Shown in pieces: positions 1 to 12,904 of a stretch of 64,000 nt of DNA (position 1 is its first letter; every line of letters begins with the position of its first letter). The stretch spans positions 37,501 to 101,500 of the forward strand of contig CAJHZI010000431.1 of NCBI GenBank assembly GCA_905160935.1, in the 5' to 3' direction. The stretch comes from Enchytraeus crypticus (taxonomy: Eukaryota > Annelida > Clitellata > Enchytraeida > Enchytraeidae). Position numbers and translations under genes: made by a program. The notes below the pieces were generated by a model. That model did not search any database and had not been told where the DNA came from. It saw nothing but the letters and a program-made list of their open reading frames with translations.

Positions 1-2160
1 AATAAAGACGGTATTTTAAAAATATTTTTCACTAAATAATTTAAAGAGACAATATTGGGCAACCAATATCAGTACCGAAACGACTGACTAAATAAGAGTT
101 TCGTTTACCTATTATCGCATTTGATATACTTTTTTTATTGCTATTTTCAAGGTTCTTTACGATACATGCCGCTCTAAATTCAAAAAATTATTGCAACTTC
201 AATGTCTGTACTATCTCATTCTTGCGCAGGTGTTCTGAGGTTTTACCCTGCAAGATACGTTGCACAATTCTATTCCATAGTTGGGCCATTTTCTTCATAG
301 AGCTCGATGTTGTCATGGCTGTTAAACTCTAATAATCGAATTCGTTAAATTAATCAACCAATAATCAATCAATTAATTATTCATTAATTAATTATTAGTA
401 TTAATTAATATTATTTAATTATTGGAATTAATATTAAATAATTAATATTAGTTATTAAAATATTAATTATTTAATGCTATTATTAATTATGATGAATTAA
501 TTAACCAATTATATAATCTTCGGTTATCGTCAATTTTTAATAAATCTCAAGAATTTTATAAGCCAGTAGTTGGACAGTAACAAGATGCACTTCATTTATC
601 TTGTTTGCATAATATGGTCTAGAATAACATCAAATTGCTGCTGCCTCATTTTTTGTTAAAATTATTAATTCCTTGATAATAAATTCTAAAACTTGCTGTC
701 CACAATTCACTAGCTTTTTATCTTGTGCACAGTTTAGTGTATACTCTCCAATTTAAATCAGTCTATTCTTAGATGACTCGAACGAAACAAGAAGCTTAGC
801 ATATATTTGCGATAAATCTCAACATTTTCTCAAACTTTCATGACGCTAAGTTTCCAGTAGAACGGTTTAGAGCGTGGAATGATTGACTGACGGAGTGAAG
901 ACGAAGTCAGAGGTGTCATAATAAATCTCATCCACTTATAAACTCCGCAATGAGTCGCGGGTCAATCCATCTGCAAATTGGTTGCACCGTCGCAATAATT
1001 TTTCCGAACATCATTCCAGGTCTCTAGCAGAAAGTTGAAGCTATAATTCAGTCCTTCCCTCTTCCGCCGGATTTGAGGAGGCCGTTTCTATTTTTCTCAA
1101 AGATATTTCTTTTTCTCTCTCACACTATTTCTCTATTTCTCTCGCGATGATGCTCTAGCAGATGCGAGATCCATAGATCTTATCTCATTGTTAACAGCTA
1201 CGCTATGTAAAAAGAACACCATCGATCGGAAAGGTAGCAACGTCACTTGAGTTTTTGTCCTATAATCTTAGTTTTTGAAGTAGTTTATTGTTGCTTTCAT
1301 CATCGCCCTCTATAGCACTGTTATTTGTGTTATATAAGGCATTTGTCTCAGTGAGCTGACGAAATTAGTCTTCTCAGCAGCTAAAATAAAAGGAAATGAT
1401 AGGAATGGCTACACTTTCAGATTAGAAGTAATTTCACTGGATGATTGAGTTGTCTTAAAGAACTTCAAAATTGTAAATTGTAAGTTCTTGTTGTTATAGA
1501 ACCATATCTCTATTAATTTCACTAATTTTCTTTTATTGATATTATTACAATTGCTAGTCTAGCTGCAGCTGCTTTCACCTATTGTAACTCCAGCTAGCTC
1601 AGCTGCTGCTTTCACCTATTGTAACTTCAGCTGACTCAGCTACTGCTGCTGCATTATATGATGGAGAAGATAAGAAATAAACCGGACTTCTATGGACGAC
1701 GCCCTTTGATCGATGCCATTATTTCCACTTCTACCATTTTCTTTCTCTCGGCCAATAAAACTCTCTTACTTGAAGCTTACGTAATGATCGCTTTATTACG
1801 GTGAAGGTAATAAGCTTAATTATCTCTGTACATCTTCACCGTGCGCAGATGTCGCTGAACATTCGTGTCGACAAATCGTAATTTGTGATTTTCGGCGAGT
1901 TTATTGCTAAGCATGCACTTGCGGGAAGACGTTAGCTAGAATTACGTAAGGAAGAAGCTAAAACATTTACAACAACAGCATCAAAAGGTTTAATCATGTC
2001 GTTTTTAAACATGACATGCGACATGAAAATCATAAGCTCAGTGCAAAGGACAAATATGTACTTTCATGAAATTAATACAAATTATATTTGAAATGTACAG
2101 ATATTTTAATGTGGCTAAAGGTTTCTCGTGCAAGTCATCTAGTTAAATATAAACATTCAT
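1..2160. other. AT-rich intergenic DNA, no gene seen
   Basis: No reading frame here resembles a protein I know. There are stretches of ATTAATTA-type sequence at about 340-530 and a pyrimidine-rich patch at 1090-1145. Positions 285-335 (TAGAGCTCGATGTTGTCATGG, then a TAAACTCTAAT end) resemble the 3' tail of the CR1/L2-like LINE at 6.1 kb and may be a worn copy. Confidence 0.6.
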
Positions 2161-2164
2161 GTTA

Positions 2165-2425
2165 ATCTCTCTCTTAGAGCACTGCCTACTGGCAGGTCCA
2201 TGGTATTTAACGCCTCCTCTTCTCTCTGTCTTCCGCTTTGCTCTTCATATCCACTTATGAGTGGATCTTTAGATCATCTAATATTCCTAATCTCGGCCTG
2301 CATCTGTCTCTATTTCATACCATCCATTCTGCCTTCAACAACCTGGTTTAGTAAACTTTCCCCCTAGAATGTGTCCTATCCAGTTATTCTTCCTATTTCC
2401 ATATGCATTTGTCAACTGTCAATCT
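2165..2425 (+). repeat. Dispersed repeat, family D
   Basis: The sequence from GCACTGCCTACTGGCAGGTCC onward recurs at 50155, 51990 and 56390 on this strand and at 57860-58025 on the other. Shared landmarks are the CTGGCAGGTCCATGG start, a CTTCCG..CTCTTCAT middle and a block near TTTAGATCATCT. No protein is encoded. The dispersed, both-strand distribution indicates a mobile repeat of unknown class. Confidence 0.6.
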
Positions 2426-2499
2426 GTACCAATCTTAACCCAATAAATAAATTAATATTAATATAATATAGTAATAAGTAGTACTATAGGCATTTTCCC

Positions 2500-2925
2500 T
2501 ATATAGGCCTATGTAGAGTAGGTCTATTGTGTATAGGCCTATGTAGAGTAGGTCTATTGTGTATAGGCCTATGTAGAGTAGGTCTATTGTGTATAGGCCT
2601 ATGTAGAGTAGGGCTATTGTGTATAGGCCTATGTAGAGTAGGTCTATTGTGTATAGGCCTATGTAGAGTATTGCATATAGGCCTATGTAGAGAACTGCAT
2701 ATAGGCCTATGTAGAGTACTGTGCATAGGCCTATGTAGAGTACTGTGTATAGGCCTATGTAGAGTATTTGCATATAGGTCTATGTAGAGTACTGTATATA
2801 GGCCTATGTAGAGTATTGCATATAGGCCTATGTAGAGTATTGCATATAGGCCTATGTAGAGTATTGCATATAGGCCAATGTAGAGTACTGTGTATAGGCC
2901 TATGTAGAGTACTGTGTCGCTATGA
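2500..2925 (+). repeat. Minisatellite built on TATAGGCCTATG, two periods
   Basis: The core ATAGGCCTATGTAGAGTA recurs about 17 times. The first six cores are spaced exactly 30 bp apart (AGGCCT at 2505, 2535, 2565, 2595, 2625, 2655). From there to 2896 the spacing is 24 bp, with one 25-bp step. The core is a palindrome, so both strands give long open frames, but these are low-complexity translations of the array and not genes. Confidence 0.95.
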
Positions 2926-3507
2926 AGTACTTTCAGAGTCTTCGTTGAGACTCTCCTCATCCTTATTAAACTTCTTCTTAGTTCTTTTTGAGTAATTTCT
3001 ATTTGCACATTATACAGATCTAAGTAGAAAAATATAGAAGATTCAGATTAAATTCAAAAGATTTCAAGCTGCATGTAAGTCAAGTCAGATATTAGGATCC
3101 GGTGCTAGTCCTAGAGGATCGATCCTTTTGCTAAGTTAGCATCTGGTCATGTGAGTCCCCGAAGTGCACTGAAAGTTCTAACCGAGTTCATCCATGATAA
3201 TATCGCACCTTACTAAATCCCAAGTTTCTCTTGCATCGCTTCTTTCTATCCATCTGCCTACATTGCACCACCGTTTCTCTACACATATCTTGAATTCATC
3301 TGTGGTGCTGTATTTCGAAATAAAAGGCGATGTCGAATTTTCTTTGCATAAAAGTAGTAAGAGACAGAATAGGAAATATTGCTTTCTTCTGTTTTACTTT
3401 TAATTTAAAACATATATTTATCGCTTTTATGATCTTTAAAGAGAGTACAAGCAAACTTCAGGCGACGTTTTCCTTCTTTCTGCTATTTTATTCTAGTTTA
3501 TGCATCT

Positions 3508-3542
<35 letters not shown>

Positions 3543-3649
3543 TATATACTGTAGCCCTTTGTATCCTTATATATATATATATATATATAGATATATATAT
3601 CTATATATATATATATATATATAGTGCACTGAAGTATATAATTCTATAG

Positions 3650-3695
<46 letters not shown>

Positions 3696-3804
3696 CATAA
3701 TAATACATTAAATAGTATAGTAATTATAAATTAATATATATTAAATATTATTTATAATTATTAATAATAAAATACATTATAAATTAATATAGCCTAATAT
3801 ATTA

Positions 3805-3865
<61 letters not shown>

Positions 3866-3942
3866 TCTTATATATATATGTATATATATGTATGTATATG
3901 TATATCTTATATATATATATATGTATATATATGTATGTATAT

Positions 3943-4018
<76 letters not shown>
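3508..4018. repeat. (CT)n followed by long (TA)n tracts
   Basis: A (TC)n run at about 3509-3540 is followed by several (TA)n tracts at about 3570-3690 and 3808-4018, broken by short TGTATG variants and an AT-rich bridge at 3690-3800. Frames across it read only Ile-Tyr repeats. Confidence 0.95.
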
Positions 4019-4019
<1 letters not shown>

Positions 4020-4020
4020 C

Positions 4021-5123
4021 TTCTCATTTTCCCCCTTCATTTCGATACCAGCAATTAATTTAATTTTAAGACAGCATGACTCTTTCTATTTGTGAAACTC
4101 TCGTAAAACTCGATGCCACATGTGAGCTGTTGTTGCTCTTGAGATAGTATCGAATTTTTGAATTACATGTATAATAAATGCTGTGCACAGAAATAAACAA
4201 TATGGTACCAATTTCTAGCAGCTGACAAGAAGTAAAGAAAGCATGGATACGCTCAAAACTCTATTGTAAAATTCATACATTCCGGGATTTCTTCCATTTC
4301 TCTACAGGCTTTCTCGAAAAGCTGTTTCTTGATAATTTAAAGCTAAAAAAGCAACATATTGATTAGCAGTAAACTTAATTTACTAACGATAGCTTAGCGA
4401 GTATAGCACATAAATGGCGCTTATGGAATCACATTTTAGGATCGTTATGAGCTATTAGACTTTTTTTGCTCTTTTAATGTACCGGGCAGTATGATTTTTA
4501 ACAATAAAGCAATGGCGCCATATGCTCCATCAGACCGCTTTCATCCGGGTATTAGTTACAATGGTCATTCAAGCACTGGACGAAGGGGTTTGCTCAATGG
4601 TCCTTCCCCTAAATTTTTAGCTGCACCCTTGTTCAACTACGAAGATGGAATATCACACTATAATGCAATAATCATCTCAGATAATATCAATAAATTTAAT
4701 GCATATTAAACCATATTAAACAAGCATATTAAATATTAAACAAGAAATTAAATTATTAAATTATTAAATTATTAAATTATTAAATTAAATTATTAAATAT
4801 TAAACAAGCATATTAAACCGTTGGGAAGTTTTAAATTCTTCATTAATTTACCGGTTACATGAATGGGCCAGATTGTGACCTCTGACAAGGTCGACTTGGA
4901 ATCAAACTTAAAAGAATTCATTTCACCTAAAGATCGTTCAAATTACATTTGTAATACTGTCAGAAGCACTAGAGGATATCATTTATTCTAATGGCTAATC
5001 ATATCAGTTTGCATACTGAAATAGTTATTGCCATTAAAAATGATAGACTCTATCGGTTAACATTATGTAACATGAACAGCAAAGAATACAGCCTCAAATT
5101 TAATAAATAAGACTAAGTAATTT

Positions 5124-5125
<2 letters not shown>
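4021..5125. other. Unassigned intergenic DNA
   Basis: I see no recognisable gene. A small ATTAAATT-type tandem stretch lies at 4735-4815. The 72-codon frame at 4491-4709 has no features of a known family and no supporting splice sites. Confidence 0.5.
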
Positions 5126-5127
<2 letters not shown>

Positions 5128-5190
<63 letters not shown>

Positions 5191-5195
5191 CACAG
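5128..5195. repeat. (CT)n microsatellite
   Basis: About 30 CT dinucleotides in a row, ending in a TTTCTCTCTCC variant. The following stretch to 6115 holds no gene I can support. Confidence 0.9.
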
Positions 5196-6117
5196 ATTTA
5201 ATTTCAGCCGGAATCGTTTTTGTGGTCCATATGAAGATAGTCATGACTTAAATCAAAGCTAGCCTCCCTATGGAAATTTCTGCAACAGAATTGATTTCAA
5301 TCTCCACTAACTTCGGACACCAACAGTTTGACTGAATGGCTATTGTATTCTGTAAAAGCCTTCATGATTGGATGTCAATGACGTAGCCTGCTGTATTATG
5401 ATGTAATTGCCGATGCATGGCGTAATTAAATCAGCGGACCAATGGGAGCGATTATTACTGGATTACACTCGACTTTAATCAGAAATCCTGACCGTGGGCG
5501 AAAATGAAAATTTTGAAAATAACGGGCCCGATGCTGAATTGGAAACTAAATTTGTAATCGCATTATATGAAAAATGTTACTTTATATTTATACATAATAT
5601 TTTTAAAGTCTTACTTATTGCAACGGTACTCAAAAGTCAAGAATTTTCACAGTGCTAGAAGCGAGACGGGGTATATAATAAGGAAGGCAACGAGAATCTC
5701 TACTTCGGTCGCTTCATACAGAAGCCTGCTGATTAGAATACACTAAAGTTAAACGACGTAGTCTTAGCTCATTAAAATGTTTTAATTTATATCGTATTTT
5801 ATTTGTTTAGTTATTTTTGTTTTATACACAGGATTTTTTCCTTATATTAGGCCTACAGATATCAGATATTTTATTCATGGTGAAATACATATACGATTTC
5901 AAAATGTAATTTAGCAGCTTATATTAATCGACTGTTACCTTAATTTAGCGATCGATTCTTTGGTTAATTAATTTATTTGAGTTCTAGGTGGCGTAAATAT
6001 TATCTGTCCAATTAAGTAGTTTTTATTTAAGTAGAAGTTTTAGTGAAAATAGGAAGCGGGTGTATTAATATGATGGATATAATTAAATAATATGCATGGA
6101 CCTATAATATAACATAT

Positions 6118-8610
6118 AACAACAATTAGAGTGCTACAGTCATCAATGACAACATCGAGCACTATTGATACAAAATCAAGCCGGCGAGCAAAGAAAGAAG
6201 GTCCAAAAACGGTGCAAATTCCAAATTCCAGAAATTCAGTCCAAAGTACAGGGAATTAAAGAAAAAGAGGTTTAGGCGCAGGTCGCTGCTCATGGACACT
6301 GGATGGAAAAGAGAGATGGAAAAGATAGGTCTTCAACTGCCTATGTGCTTCAAATGAAGATTTCCGAAGATTAGATGGAAGAGAATTCCAGATCTGAGGT
6401 GCAGCATGCTGGAAAGAACGATTAGATAGCTTAGAACGCGAAGGTAAGCTAGGTCTCACAAGAGTAATTAATTTAGAAGACCGAGTAACAGCAGGCTGCA
6501 TCACTTTAATCAAGTGAGACATAGAAGTTTGTCCAGGGATGGTGATGGACTTACAGGTTAACGAAGCTGTTTTGTAAATGATACGCTCTTTAATCTTTAG
6601 CCAGTGCAAATACTTCAAAATAGGCGTAACATGTGAGTACTTGGAACTACAAAAAATTGCTCGCGCAAGAGAATTCTGAACAAACTGCAACCGATCTATC
6701 TCACAGTCAGGGAGATTTAAAAACAGGGAATTGCAGTAGTCCAACTTCGATTGCACAAGAGCAGCACCAATTGTAGCAGCTGTTTCACGTGAAAAATATG
6801 GACGTATTCGACGAAGATCACGGATATGGAAGAAACATGCTTGTGAAGTTTTAGTTATGTGTTCGTGGAAGGTTAGGTGTTTATCAAGGACAACCCCGAG
6901 ATTTCTCACAGAAGAAACAGGTGATATTTTAATACCCGAAGATAACGAAAGAGTTTTCCATTCAGCTTCAGAAGCTGTTGAGGTGTCCCGACCAACAAGA
7001 ATTCAGTCTTAGATGGATTAAGTGCCAAGAAATTAGCAGACATCCAAGAGGATATAGACTGAAAACTTTGTTGCAGGAGGGTTTCAGCATTAGAATAGGA
7101 GTTAGGGGTGAAACAAGTGTACATTTGAGTGTCATCAGCATATAGTTCATGATCAAGAGAATGAGAAGAGATTAGAGTGCTTAGGGGTGTTGTATAGAGG
7201 TTAAAGAAGATAGGATCAAGAGCGGAGCCTTGAGGCACACCATACTTTAAGTGAGAAGGCGAAGAGATGTACTCCATCACTTTCATCACTAAAAGAACGA
7301 TCCGTCAGATAGGAGGAAAACTAATCAAGAACAATTCCACGAACACCAAACCAGGAAGAAAGACGTTCTAGAAGAATATTGTGATCAATGGTATCGAAAG
7401 CGGCCGAAAGATCAAGCATACATAATCCAGTTAAGCGTTGTGTGCACATAGCATTAACAATAGAATTGCACACAGATAGAAGCACCGTTTCAGTTGAACG
7501 ATGCTTAGTATAAGCAGCTTGATGCTTATTAAATAAATCGTTGTAAGAGAGATGAGTAGAAAGCCTCTGAAGAACTATTCTTTCAGCGAGCTTAGATATG
7601 CATGACAGATTAGATATAGGCCTGTAATTCGACAATAATTCCTTATCCAGTGTGGGCTTTTTAAGCAATGGAGTAATAACTGCACGCTTAAAAGCGCGAG
7701 GAAATTTGCCAGTGGAGAGAGAGAGAGGTAAACAATCAAAGTTAATACTGGAGCAAGTATATGAATATACTTCTTTAAAAGAGAGGTTGGGATAGGATCC
7801 AAGTCACAATGTTTAGCTGGAGAGTCTAAAACTAATTTAGTAATCTCATCAATTGTAACTGGAGTGAAATTAGAAAGCTCATCTTTGGAATGATTCTCTA
7901 CTGGAGTATGAGGAGTAGAGTTAGGAGCTGGAGTGATAGATTCTCTAAGATTGCTTATCTTATCTGTAAAGTATTTGAAAATTGTTCAGGCAGTGACTCC
8001 ACAGGAGTAGAAGGAAGAGAAGGAGAAATAGATCTATGTAAAAGATCATTAACGGTTTTCCATAAACTTTTGACATTCACAGCCTTACTGACCAAAAAGG
8101 AGTAGTACTCTTTCTTAGCATTAGCAATAGCAGTACGATAAATCTTGTGATGCATACTAGAAACAGTTTTCCAAAAATCTGAATGGGTATGACGCCACTT
8201 TCTTTCAGCTCTACAGCATGCAGCCTTAGCTTTCTCAGACCAGAAGTATACCAAGGGTTAGATTTCTTAAGCTTCTTGGTAGTTAGAGGTGCATGCTTAT
8301 CAAGTAGAGATGAAAGAGTAGTGTTATACTGTTTTACTAATTCATCAAGATCATTAGCAGGAGAGTTGATCAAAGTCGAATTTTCAAGATCAGAACAAAA
8401 GAGATCAAGATCAACGTTATTTACACACCTAAATGAAACAGTAGGTGAATTTTTAATAGTATCTGGCTTAACATGATTATAAGTGAATACAACAGGAAAA
8501 TGGTCTGACGGCGAGTGAGATAAAATAGTAACACTTAAAGGATCAATAGCAGAGAGACTTGGTGTAATAACAACATCAAGTGTATGATTGTCAATTGACA
8601 ATGATCTGAG
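6118..8610 (-). mobile_element. CR1/L2-like LINE, 5'-truncated and broken
   Basis: A non-LTR retrotransposon read on the minus strand. From 5' to 3' it has the end of an AP endonuclease (LDVVIT..SDHFPVVF at about 8575-8480), a linker, and a reverse transcriptase with [19 protein letters not shown] and [19 protein letters not shown] at about 7630-7350. A GVPQGSALDPIFFNLY block and the YADD catalytic box (HELYADDTQMY) follow at about 7240-7130. A C-terminal region (LDYCNSLFLNLP, HAAPQIWNSLP) runs to 6256. The frame is interrupted at least four times and the 5' half of the endonuclease is missing, so this copy is inactive. Its roughly 130-bp 3' tail, ending GTAGCACTCTAATTG, recurs across the window. 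CR1/L2 is inferred from RT motif style; a phylogeny was not run. Confidence 0.9.
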
Positions 8611-8639
8611 AGTATGTAATTAACTAAGAGAAGATAGAA

Positions 8640-8937
8640 TGGTTTAAAGGATATAGTGATATAATGGATAAAGGATATACAGATATAATGATATAATATA
8701 GTGACAAAATTTATATAATGTTATAATGATATACATGTAATGATACAATGATATCTTGATATAATGGCATTTATTTGTAGTGACATGTGATGGGAGACGT
8801 CCCTGACATCATTCTTGTATGAGGAAAAAAACGGACGTTAACCCTTTATTATTACTATTATTTTTATTTTTATCTTTTTTATATTTTTTGCCCTGGGCTG
8901 TAAAGGGCCAAGGGCTAAAAAATAAGATAAAAGAGAC

Positions 8938-8984
<47 letters not shown>

Positions 8985-9050
8985 CCCCCAATGGATATAA
9001 TGATTCAGTTGTGATTATGTCAACTTATTGGGAGCAATGGTGTAATTAAC
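8640..9050. repeat. ATATAATG repeats, tail fragment and (TTA)n
   Basis: Degenerate GATATAATG repeats lie at 8640-8770. A GACGTCCCTGACATCATTCT block at 8797 ends GGACGTTAACCCTTTATTAT; this family E tail also occurs at 29800, 41540 (reverse) and 55420. A perfect (TTA)n run of about 15 units fills 8938-8982. Confidence 0.8.
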
Positions 9051-9990
9051 GCCAACAGATGGACTAAGCTTTAGTTCCATCAGAACGGTCTTGGGTCTGA
9101 GTAGTTAACACGCTTTCCCGTTAAACAAAAAGTCAATTCAAGTCATGTGTTCGAAACCAGTCTTACCATTTTTGATAATACTTCCGTATCAGCTGGGATG
9201 AAAAATAATGAAGTGATGGTCAATTAATATTCATGAGTTTATTTATTAAACAGATTCTAGTTAAAATTGTGAAAAGCTACCTTCCAGCAAACGTCATTTG
9301 TGTAGCCTACCCTTTTAGAAAAACTCATTTTTTAAAACATTTTGAGAGCGTAATAATTGCATCCGACCTAGCCCATCGTATTTCTGTCAGTTTAGGTAAA
9401 TAAAATAGGAACCTAGGAAGTTATAATAGCCGTAATATAATTTTTAGTTACTGCAATAGTTGTTAAAAAGACGATAGCAAAAAGGTGCGAGTCTGACCTA
9501 GTTTCCGCGGAATGTGGGCACTACTGGAAAAATGGAGAGGGTGAACCTGACCTGACGCCCGCTCCAAGTGTTCTAATGCCTGGCATTAACTGTCATATAC
9601 ATGTCCCAAGTCTTTGTCGTTATCGGCCATTCCTCCTGATCCGCTTTGATTTAGATATCAAATCATCCTCTTGCAAGTCCATCGCATAAGTTGTCTTTTA
9701 TATTCATTGAGGAATGAGGATCGTCGAATGCAATAAAAATCAATGAAAGCCAAAAATATATCGTTCATCATCTATTCAAACAATAATCTCCAATATAAAT
9801 TGAATTTTTTCCCATCATTTTTGAAAACGACGGTTGGTCAGGAACTTTTATCTGTAGTTTTTTTTCCAATGAAATCGTCCTCATTCAATCGTCTGCATCC
9901 AGTTGAAATTTAATATTCAATATTTTGTTAAAATGAGCCATGCATCAAAGTTTTGGTCAAAGAAAAATTACTGTCACTTCTCTCTCTGAA
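9051..9990. other. Unassigned intergenic DNA
   Basis: No gene, RNA gene or clear repeat was recognised. Confidence 0.5.
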
Positions 9991-10004
9991 TCTCTCTCCC
10001 CCTC

Positions 10005-10047
10005 TTTCACCCCCCTCTCTGTCTCTGTGTCTGTGTCTGTGTCTGTG

Positions 10048-10112
<65 letters not shown>

Positions 10113-10135
10113 ATGTATCTCTATCTCTCTCGCGC
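10005..10135. repeat. (TCTG)n/(CT)n microsatellite
   Basis: A TCTGTG-rich stretch grades into about 25 CT dinucleotides. The 81-residue frames over it are Ser/Leu low complexity and are not genes. Confidence 0.9.
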
Positions 10136-11360
10136 GCGATTTCTTTCACTGTCTCGTTTTCTCTCGTCTTCTGCTCTCACACTAAGCAACCGAATTGAAC
10201 GGGTTTTAGCGTCACTGTCATACTCAGCTCATATTTAGTTTTACTTCATTAATTCCTTCCCTTAAAAGAAATAACTTATAGTAACAAATACGATTTCGAG
10301 AGTTTGCTTAGAAGTGCTACTTAATGTCAATGTAGGAAGCCTTAGAGGCTTCTCTTCAGCCTTAACTCATTTGAACAATTCTATCAAAACGCATTAACCA
10401 ACCAGTGAATTACATTTACCATTACATTCTACAATTAATTATTCAGTGCATCACAATGTGGAAGAGTGCCCTATGCCATAGCTCGATGGTGGTTTGGCTC
10501 ATAGAATAAAGAATTATATAGAAGCGGCATGTCCTATCTCGGCCATTGTAAGGAATGGCAGCATAAAATGCTAGTGTTACCAGAAACTAATTTTGTTTTA
10601 TAATTCTATATCTTTGGTTTGGCTCGTCAAAACAATTTAGATGAGATTGCTAAACGATGGCTAAACTAGTGCGATATTAAGATAATAAGTCAGTGAAAAC
10701 CTTTTGGTGGTCACTTATTGCCCTTTTTGTCAAAGTAATTTATAAGGAAATTATTGTACCGATTGGATGGCCGATTTGGTTTCCGCTTGCTTGCCAACTA
10801 GGAGCCTATTGATTTGAATTCTAGGCGGAATGCAACTAAAACTATCCACTGTGGCACGGAAATGTTCAATAAATTTATTTTGCCTGACACCAATTCTGCT
10901 ACCATCTGGCGAATAGAGTTCAACTATAGAGTAAATATATTATGGGACTCAGGTTAATAATTACGCTAGTTTCTGGATGGCGCCGGACTAACTGTACATC
11001 TGCATGATAACTTTCCAAGGGTGTCAAGAGTTTTAATTTAACGTCCGCTTTGACTTAATTGTACAACACAGAAGTTCATGCATATCAATCTCCACCCGTA
11101 ACGAAAGCAGCTTACAAATCAGCCTTAATGGCCTTTTTAAATCATGACAGGGTTCTTAGAATAGAGCATAATGAAATGTCTAGAAGAGCAAAGTTCGTTA
11201 TTTATATTTGTTCATTTGTCATGTTGCATTATGGTCATCGTTTTCTGCAGTTTTAGTAATATTTTCTGTATTACAATAATTGTGTCAAAGTATAAATAAT
11301 TTTAGTCTCAAGGAATTCTGTAGTGTGAATGAAAACAGCCCTGTTAGAAACTGTATTACC

Positions 11361-11526
11361 AGTGGTTAAGAGGGGGAACGCAGGGGAATATCCCTAGCTA
11401 ACATTTTTCTGAGATGTGTTCCCCTACTTGGGGCCCATATTAGAAACTAGGAGACCCGTAAATACATTGCAGGGGCCCGAAAAATTCTCACAGTTCCCCT
11501 AACTCTAAATTTCCACTTTAACCACT
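11361..11526 (+). mobile_element. MITE-like repeat, 166 bp
   Basis: It starts AGTGGTTAAGAGGGGGAACG and ends CCACTTTAACCACT, so the outer 9 bp (AGTGGTTAA/TTAACCACT) are inverted repeats. A diverged copy lies on the other strand at about 40141-40310, sharing ACTAGGAGA, TAAATACATT and the CACTTTAAC end. No coding capacity. A non-autonomous DNA transposon is the best reading; no target-site duplication is clear. Confidence 0.55.
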
Positions 11527-12161
11527 ATTATCTTTTATCAAGTTAAATTTAATAAAATGTTTCTTAATTAGAAAGTAGGACTAAAAGATACCTTATGCAA
11601 AATTGAAACTCTCATTTCGTTACTTTAATTTCTAGAGTACTTAGAGGTTAGCTCTTTCTCGTTTTGTCTTTTCCTTTTTACTATCTGAACTTCTTGATTG
11701 CATTTGTGTGTGTATATGTGTACGTATGTGAGTGAGGGTGAGTGTGTCTGTGTGTGACAGTATTTTTTATATTAAATTAATGCATTACAAAAGTGATGAG
11801 CTCTCGAAAAGTAAATAAACAGAAGCCAAGTTCGGGAAATGCTCAACTGTTAATCTTTACAATCAACTGGTAAATGTGTTAACAAATGTGTAATATAAAT
11901 GCGTTTTACAGGTTTTACATATAAATGAGTTTTTACAATTATTGCGCATTTACTTAATTTTACAAATGATTTGTGTATTTCGATATACTTAATCATCCTA
12001 TTAAAAGTTACTACACGCTGAATAGACCGTTTATTGCACGAGAGCTGTAGGGTCATACAGTTGGTTGTCTTTTACACTCAGAGGTCAGTTTATTCTTAAA
12101 TAAATAGTGCCAGAGGACTTTAGAAATTATCTAATATTCCAATATTAAACTTCACGAAACA

Positions 12162-12410
12162 GCAAAATACGCCAGAGAACAACATAGCACATTAGAAAAC
12201 AACACAATACTTCAGAAAACGGCACAATACATCAGAAAGCAACGCAATACATTAGAAAACAGCGCAATACATGTCAGACAACAGCGCAATATATCAGATA
12301 ACAACACAATGTATTAGAAAACAACGCAATGCGTTAGAAAACAGCACAATACATCAGAAAAGTCTACACAATACATTAGAATACAGTACAATGCATCAGT
12401 AATACTGAAT
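12162..12410 (+). repeat. Minisatellite, about 20-bp unit, 12 copies
   Basis: Units follow AAAACAACACAATACATCAG with point changes and a few small insertions. They run without a break and have no coding meaning. No gene was recognised between 11530 and 12160 or between 12410 and 12840. Confidence 0.9.
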
Positions 12411-12833
12411 ACTGACTATTATTATTACTAAACCAAATAGAATCGCATAGAGTCTACTCCTTCTAAACCTTTAGTTGAAGTATGAGTTTATCAAGTTAAG
12501 ATAGTTAAGATGAGTAGTTATCATTGATAGCTGAATGTTATTTTTAGAAATTTGTGCCCTGAGGCTGTTTTTATGAGACAGAAAGACAACACTTAACTTA
12601 AAGACAACCTAAAGATTCTAGTAATAACGGAATTATATATCCTTTGTTACTTAAGCTGACGTGTACAACTCAAAGATGAACAGAGCATTCAAATGATTTC
12701 AGAATCCCTACGGCTTGTCGGACACTGGATTCATTTCCTTCTTATCTGTTCACCGGAAGTGTCACGTGTCTCCATTGAGAACCCATTTACTGGAAATATG
12801 TCCTATTATTCTGGAAATCTATTATAATACAGA

Positions 12834-12841
<8 letters not shown>

Positions 12842-12900
<59 letters not shown>
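12842..12900. repeat. (TA)n microsatellite, left flank of fold-back cluster
   Basis: About 27 TA units ending in TACATGTATATAT. A similar tract with TACATGTATATACG lies at 13620, so the cluster between them has the same kind of border on both sides. Confidence 0.9.

Positions 12901-12904
<4 letters not shown>

Noticed and set aside
2435-3008. Open frames of 112 and 169 codons on the minus strand and 75-86 codons on the plus strand
   Set aside because: They are translations of the 24/30-bp minisatellite, which is palindromic at its core and so stays open on both strands.
3777-4095. Tyr/Ile-rich frames
   Set aside because: Translations of (TA)n tracts.
8809-9049. Asn-rich and Leu-rich short proteins
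   Set aside because: They come from the (TTA)n microsatellite; no splice or protein support.
11059-11256. 65-codon plus-strand frame
   Set aside because: No recognisable family, no flanking splice sites and length within chance.
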